From NCBI GenBank assembly GCA_031383555.1, contig JANMZR010000074.1, forward strand, positions 1 to 9,394: a DNA stretch of 9,394 nucleotides, given 5' to 3'. The notes below the pieces were generated by a model. It made no database searches and was not told the origin of the DNA. It was given only the letters and a program-made list of their open reading frames with translations. This stretch comes from JANMZR01 sp031383555 (GTDB lineage Bacteria > Bacteroidota > Bacteroidia > Cytophagales > Spirosomataceae). Position numbers and translations under genes: made by a program. This document shows, in pieces, positions 5,603 through 9,394 of this stretch; within the stretch, counting starts at the first letter, position 1; every line of letters begins with the position of its first letter.

Positions 5603-8110
5603 ATGCATCGCATTTCTTCAACTGGAATTATTCAAATATTCTTTTTTTTATTTTTCATTCCCACCACTTTTGCTCAACTAAAATCGCCAGCCCAATATTT
5701 CGGTTATGAATTGGGAACTAAGTTTCACAGGCATCATCAAATGGTTGAATATGTCGATTACTTAGTCTCAAACAACAGTTCAAAGGCCAAGATGATAGAA
5801 TATGGTAAAACATATGAAGGTCGAAAGCTTTTTGTAATTGCTATTTCCTCTATTGAAAACATAAGTCAACTTGAAACTATTCGCCAAAACAATCTCAAAT
5901 CAATAGGTTTGATGGAAGGTACGCCAAGTCAAAAGCAGCCGGCAATAGCTTGGTTAAGTTATAATGTACATGGCAATGAACCCGTTTCAATGGAAGCAAG
6001 TATGGAGGTTTTGTATCGTTTGCTTAATAATAAGGAAGGTGAGAACGATAAAATTTTATCAAATTCAGTAATTATAATTGATCCATGTATAAATCCTGAT
6101 GGGAGAGATAGATATGCCAATTGGTTTAACCAGAAAGTTGGGACTAATTCTAATTCAGACCCGATTTCCATGGAACATAGTGAGCCTTGGCCAGCAGGCC
6201 GTACCAACCATTATCTTTTCGATTTGAATAGAGATTGGGCTTGGATGGTTCAAGATGAGTCGAAGCAAAGAATGGCACTCTATAACAATTGGATGCCTCA
6301 TTTACATGCCGACTTTCATGAGCAAGGAGTAAACAATCCCTACTACTTTGCGCCAGCTGCCAAACCCTATCATGAGGAAATGACAGGATGGCAGCGAGAA
6401 TTTCAACAAAAAATAGGTCAATACAACAAAAAAGAGTTTGATAATAACGGTTGGCTTTATTTCTCTAACGAAAGATTCGACTTGCTTTATCCAAGTTATG
6501 GCGACACCTACCCAACTTTTAACGGGGCCATTGGTATGACTTACGAGCAAGGTGGTATTAGAGGGGGGCTTAGCTATGTTTTGGATGATGGCGATACATT
6601 AACCCTTAAAAAAAGAATCAGCCATCATATTGCCTCAAGCTTTTCAGCCATCAATGCTATTTCTGATAATGCAAGTAAAAATGTGGACGAATTTATTAAG
6701 TATTTTGAAAAATCTAAAAATAGTTCCGAAGCTTTGTATCAATCCTATGTGATAAAAAGTAAAGATGCTGAAACCAAAATAGCCGAGTTTACAAAACATA
6801 TGGATTTGTTGGGTGTAAAATACGGTATTGCTGGCAAATCAATTCCTGCTAATGGCTATTCTTATATTGATAGAAAAACAAAAAACTTTACAATTGAAGC
6901 TAATGACCTGATTTTGAGTATGAACCAACCAAAGTCTAAATTGTTAAAAGTATTGATGGAGCCTCAAACTTTTATAGAAGATTCGATTACCTATGACATA
7001 ACCGCTTGGTCAATGGCTTATGCTTATGGCCTGAATGCTTTTTCAATAAAAGAAAAAATAGGCTCAAAACCTTACGATGCCATTAAGATTAACAATATTG
7101 TTGATCCTGCAAAAAAACCTTTTGCTTATATCATAAAATGGGATTCATTCTCAAGTGCTAAATTGATGGCAGAGCTTTTAAACAAAAAAATTAAAGTACG
7201 TCGTACCGAATTGCCAATAGAAATTGATGGAAAGTCATATGAAAGAGGCACCTTAATTGTTACTAGGACAGGCAATGAGAGTATTGCTAATAATTTGGAA
7301 AATTTAGTTTTTGGCATTGCCAACAAATATAATGTACTAGTAAATAAATCCTTTACAGGCATGGTAACTAAAGGCTTTGATTTAGGGTCAGAAAACGTAC
7401 CAGTGTTGCAAAATCCGAGAATTGCTTTAATCGGAGGTGAGCCAGCTTCAACAAGTTCATTTGGAGAAATCTGGCATTTTTTTGATAGACAAATCAATTT
7501 TCCAATTACGATGGTCAATTCTGATTTTTTGTCTGCTAATAATTTTTCAAAATTTGATGTAATTATTATTCCTGCTGGTGCCTTCAACAGGGTATTAATG
7601 GATAATACATTAAAGGCACTTCAAGATTGGGTGAAGTTAGGAGGTAAGTTAATTATTATGGAAAATGCCAATAATTCATTTGCTGATAAAACAGGCTTTG
7701 ACCTAAAAAAGAAGGAAGTAAAAAAGGATACCACAATTAACTCACATTTATACGAAAACCGTGAGCGTGTTGAAATAAGCGATGACACGCCTGGAAGCAT
7801 TTATGCTTTGAATATGGATAATACACATCCGCTAGCCTTGGGATACGATAAAATCTATTACAGTCTTGTTTTGAATGCCTCAGATTTTAGCCCACTAAAA
7901 AATGGCTGGAATGTTGGCACAATAAAGGATAATAGTATTGTAGCTGGATTTGTTGGAAAAAAAGCACAAGAAAAATTAAAAAACTCACTAGCTTTTGGTG
8001 TTGAAGAAATTGGTAAGGGTAAGGTGGTATATATGATTCATAACCCACTATTTAGAGGCTTTTGGCAAAATGGTAAAATGTTATTTACAAATGCTGTTTT
8101 TGGCTTTTGA
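5603..8110 (+). CDS. Secreted M14-family zinc metallopeptidase with amidotransferase-like C-terminal domain
   Basis: An 835-residue exported peptidase. A signal peptide (hydrophobic 8-22, cleavage likely after TFA24, before Q25) sends it to the periplasm or outside. The M14 carboxypeptidase domain covers roughly 35-350: zinc motif HGNE (H123, E126), NPDG (164-167), substrate-binding DLNRDW (N209, R210), the third zinc ligand H239 in DFHEQG, and TYEQGG with E315 as the likely catalytic glutamate. A linker region (about 360-600) leads to a class I glutamine-amidotransferase/DJ-1-like domain beginning PRIALIGG at 605 and running to the C-terminus (FDVIIIPAGAF, GGKLIIMEN, then GKVVYMIHNPLFRGFW). 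The whole mature protein has a single cysteine, C162, in the peptidase domain, so the tail lacks a nucleophile and probably binds or supports structure. No type IX sorting tail is evident. Peptides or peptidoglycan-derived peptides are plausible substrates, by family only. Start chosen at the ATG giving a clean signal peptide. Confidence 0.92.
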   Translation: MHRISSTGIIQIFFFLFFIPTTFAQLKSPAQYFGYELGTKFHRHHQMVEYVDYLVSNNSSKAKMIEYGKTYEGRKLFVIAISSIENISQLETIRQNNLKSIGLMEGTPSQKQPAIAWLSYNVHGNEPVSMEASMEVLYRLLNNKEGENDKILSNSVIIIDPCINPDGRDRYANWFNQKVGTNSNSDPISMEHSEPWPAGRTNHYLFDLNRDWAWMVQDESKQRMALYNNWMPHLHADFHEQGVNNPYYFAPAAKPYHEEMTGWQREFQQKIGQYNKKEFDNNGWLYFSNERFDLLYPSYGDTYPTFNGAIGMTYEQGGIRGGLSYVLDDGDTLTLKKRISHHIASSFSAINAISDNASKNVDEFIKYFEKSKNSSEALYQSYVIKSKDAETKIAEFTKHMDLLGVKYGIAGKSIPANGYSYIDRKTKNFTIEANDLILSMNQPKSKLLKVLMEPQTFIEDSITYDITAWSMAYAYGLNAFSIKEKIGSKPYDAIKINNIVDPAKKPFAYIIKWDSFSSAKLMAELLNKKIKVRRTELPIEIDGKSYERGTLIVTRTGNESIANNLENLVFGIANKYNVLVNKSFTGMVTKGFDLGSENVPVLQNPRIALIGGEPASTSSFGEIWHFFDRQINFPITMVNSDFLSANNFSKFDVIIIPAGAFNRVLMDNTLKALQDWVKLGGKLIIMENANNSFADKTGFDLKKKEVKKDTTINSHLYENRERVEISDDTPGSIYALNMDNTHPLALGYDKIYYSLVLNASDFSPLKNGWNVGTIKDNSIVAGFVGKKAQEKLKNSLAFGVEEIGKGKVVYMIHNPLFRGFWQNGKMLFTNAVFGF

Positions 8111-8126
8111 TTGTAATATAATTATT

Positions 8127-8161
8127 GTAGGAACACGCTTTGAGGCGTGTTCCTACTCCTT
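8127..8161. terminator. Perfect 12-bp hairpin between convergent genes
   Basis: GTAGGAACACGC (8127-8138) pairs perfectly with GCGTGTTCCTAC (8145-8156), loop TTTGAG. On the plus strand it is followed by TCCTTTTT, so it can terminate the peptidase gene; it also lies just after the stop codon of the opposite hydrolase gene and could serve both. It differs from the AT-rich hairpins elsewhere here, and its GTAGGNNCACG-type arm recalls REP-like palindromes repeated in many genomes. Confidence 0.75.
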
Positions 8162-8162
8162 T

Positions 8163-9191
8163 TTATAAATTTATCATTACCGATATTGGCATATGGTCAG
8201 AGGCAAATTTATACTTTTTATAAATTGCCTGCCCATCCTTCATCTTTAGGTGTACTTGTGCACTATTTACCCAATTTCTATCGACATGGCTGTAAAGAAT
8301 ATGGTCAATCCATTCTTTTTGGTATACATCATTGAAAATAGGGTCTTTAAAAGAAGTCGTATAGATATTTTCGAAATTCAAACTATCTTTTTCTTTTTCC
8401 GTAAGTGTGTCGAATAGTGCATTGCCCATACACAATTTAGGCTTCCAAACATTGCCCATCAACCGCTCAATGCCAGACCCAAATAGGCGTTTTTCGCTAT
8501 CATCAAGGCCCGGGCCGTCGTTTATATCACCGCAAATAATAAGAGGTATATTTTTGGTGGCTGGGTCAATAAGGTAAGCATCTGTGAATTTTTGCCTGAT
8601 TTGAAGGCATTGGGCTAATATCTTTTTTCTATTTCCATCTGCAACTGACCACCATTTGCTCCATTCATAGGCATTGAAAATCCCTTTACTTTTTAAGTGT
8701 AGCCCTAAAATTCGAAACACTTTTTGGTCGGAGGTGTTGATTTCCGCATAAGCGGGGTAGCGTTCAAATTTGTACTTTTCAGTTACCCCAGTTTCATCAT
8801 TCACTAGCTCAAATGGATTGAAAGCTGCTATGGATTGACTGTCGAAAAATTGAACTGGATTTGCTGCGTCAAATTTACCTGTATCAGTGCGTACAGCCAC
8901 TCCTATGCATTGTGATGAACCTTTTGAAGTTTGTATGTTTGTTTTCCAAGTGCCAGTTACATCTGTATCAAAAAATCTTTGAAGCTCTACTGTTTTATTG
9001 GGTCCTTCTACAATTGCTACTACATCAGGGTTTATGTCTTCAATTACTCCAGAAAGGTGTTCACGCCTGATTTTTACAGTCGCTTTCAAATGATGTGAAG
9101 GAATGGCCGTATCTGATTTATAACTACCATCTTCTTCGAAAAGGTCGTTCATCCATTCCATATTCCAACAAAGTACTTTTACTATAGCCAT
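8163..9191 (-). CDS. Endonuclease/exonuclease/phosphatase (EEP) superfamily hydrolase
   Basis: A 342-residue protein of the DNase I/exonuclease III/inositol-phosphatase fold. All superfamily motifs are in order: CWNMEW (8-13; N10 and E12 bind metal), AIVEGPN (59-65; E62), LHLKSKG (164-170; H165), CGDINDGPG (220-228; D222, N224), IDHILYS (295-301) and the C-terminal SDHMPI (331-336), whose histidine H333 is the general base. The fold cleaves phosphodiesters or phosphomonoesters using Mg2+; whether the target is DNA, RNA, a lipid or a nucleotide cannot be told. There is no signal peptide, so it is probably cytoplasmic, unlike the secreted DNase relatives. An insertion near 170-185 rich in W (EWSKWWSVADGNR) lies between the LHLKSKG and GDIND motifs. 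The ATG at 9191 has an A/T leader. A MITE-like element starts about 25 bp upstream, so native promoter elements may have been displaced. Confidence 0.9.
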   Translation of the reverse strand: MAIVKVLCWNMEWMNDLFEEDGSYKSDTAIPSHHLKATVKIRREHLSGVIEDINPDVVAIVEGPNKTVELQRFFDTDVTGTWKTNIQTSKGSSQCIGVAVRTDTGKFDAANPVQFFDSQSIAAFNPFELVNDETGVTEKYKFERYPAYAEINTSDQKVFRILGLHLKSKGIFNAYEWSKWWSVADGNRKKILAQCLQIRQKFTDAYLIDPATKNIPLIICGDINDGPGLDDSEKRLFGSGIERLMGNVWKPKLCMGNALFDTLTEKEKDSLNFENIYTTSFKDPIFNDVYQKEWIDHILYSHVDRNWVNSAQVHLKMKDGQAIYKKYKFASDHMPISVMINL

Positions 9192-9216
9192 AAATATTAT
9201 AAGGTTTATAGGTTTA

Positions 9217-9239
9217 ACCCAGATTACGCATTAGGTATT
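9217..9239 (+). repeat. Left terminal inverted repeat
   Basis: Begins ACCCAGATTACGCATTAGG and matches the right arm base for base over 23 positions. The base outside it (A9216) also pairs with T9392, giving 24 if the flank is counted. The TAA that ends the element's minus-strand open frame lies within this arm. Confidence 0.9.
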
Positions 9240-9293
9240 TATTACATAAAAAACAGTCTTCAATAAAGCTTCCATACTCAAAAATGTATCCTC

Positions 9294-9313
9294 ACAATAG
9301 CTATGGCTATTGT
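9294..9313. repeat. Internal 8-bp palindrome of the element
   Basis: ACAATAGC (9294-9301) and GCTATTGT (9306-9313) are perfect complements with a TATG loop. It sits at the centre-right of the element and would form a small hairpin in either strand. It may be part of the sequence recognised by the parent transposase or chance. Confidence 0.6.
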
Positions 9314-9368
9314 TCCGGTAAATTTTTTCCGTGTGTTGCTTTCTTTTTGCCTGATTTTCCTTCACTAC

Positions 9369-9391
9369 AATACCTAATGCGTAATCTGGGT
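9369..9391 (-). repeat. Right terminal inverted repeat
   Basis: The exact reverse complement of 9217-9239, ending CCTAATGCGTAATCTGGGT on the plus strand. It ends three bases before the window edge, so whether the element really stops here or is one end of a longer structure rests on the symmetry and the TTA flanks. Confidence 0.9.
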
Positions 9392-9394
9392 TTA

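Larger units (their letters stand above)
9217..9391. mobile_element. MITE-like element with 23-bp terminal inverted repeats
   Basis: Two perfect inverted copies of a 23-base end (9217-9239 and 9369-9391) bound a 175-bp unit too short for a transposase. TTA occurs directly on both sides (9214-9216 and 9392-9394) and is a candidate 3-bp target duplication, though the window stops there so the flank cannot be extended. The 129-bp core holds an 8-bp palindrome. One minus-strand frame runs open from the right end down to a TAA at 9231-9233 inside the left arm (about 53 codons, ending MEALLKTVFYVINT); it is not recognised and may be the relic of the parent gene. A non-autonomous derivative of an insertion sequence is the best reading; I cannot name the IS family. 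Confidence 0.75.

Noticed and set aside
7126..7587. 153-residue minus-strand ORF within the M14 peptidase gene
   Set aside because: Antisense to the conserved peptidase reading frame, no recognisable protein features, consistent with codon bias in AT-rich genes.
8147..8335. 62-residue plus-strand ORF inside the end of the EEP hydrolase gene
   Set aside because: It is antisense to a well-supported conserved coding region and also crosses the hairpin at 8127-8156; it is a shadow frame.
1..9394. A defence system, CRISPR array, prophage or toxin-antitoxin module
   Set aside because: No spaced direct repeats, no cas, nuclease-methylase, phage structural or small toxin/antitoxin genes are present; the genes are common chromosomal families. 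The EEP hydrolase alone does not suggest a defence locus.

Overview
The window looks like ordinary chromosomal DNA from a low-GC Bacteroidota member, most likely a Cytophagales/Flavobacteriia-type bacterium. Support for this: start codons lack Shine-Dalgarno sequences and have A/T-rich leaders instead; several exact matches to the Bacteroidota -7 promoter box TAnnTTTG lie in front of genes, one of them with a correctly spaced TTG -33 box; and the gene content (TatD hydrolase plus type I asparaginase, secreted M14 peptidase with a glutamine-amidotransferase-like tail, TPR/SH3 membrane protein) is familiar from that phylum. The organism call is an inference from these traits, not from a search.

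Layout. 1-410: a very AT-rich (about 19% GC by hand count) divergent intergenic region. The first seven codons of a leftward gene appear to run off the left edge from position 21. 411-1430: membrane-anchored family 2 glycosyltransferase. 1553-3416: TatD-family metal hydrolase and type I L-asparaginase, 16 bp apart, probably one transcript. 3467-3554: tRNA-Ser(GGA), followed by a nearly pure A/T 19-bp hairpin. 3685-4497: short-chain dehydrogenase, convergent with 4500-5228, a TPR / two-helix / SH3b envelope protein. 5298-5499: tRNA-Lys(TTT) and tRNA-Glu(TTC), read from a clear TTG-N20-TAATTTTG promoter and closed by a textbook terminator. 5603-8110: large secreted M14 metallopeptidase fused to a cysteine-free amidotransferase-like domain. 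8163-9191 (minus): endonuclease/exonuclease/phosphatase-fold hydrolase, convergent with the peptidase across a perfect 12-bp hairpin. 9217-9391: a 175-bp transposase-less element with 23-bp perfect terminal inverted repeats and a candidate TTA target duplication, only about 25 bp upstream of that hydrolase's start codon.

The genes do not form one system. They are housekeeping and envelope functions (tRNA supply, amide hydrolysis, nuclease or esterase activity, polysaccharide or glycolipid synthesis, extracytoplasmic proteolysis). I found no CRISPR array, defence island, prophage, toxin-antitoxin pair or novel gene cluster. The points most worth a second look are the MITE-like element at the right end, the REP-like hairpin at 8127-8156, the tRNA-Ser with an A discriminator, the amidotransferase-like tail that lacks a nucleophile, and the compact regulatory overlaps at 3421-3456 and 5229-5297.
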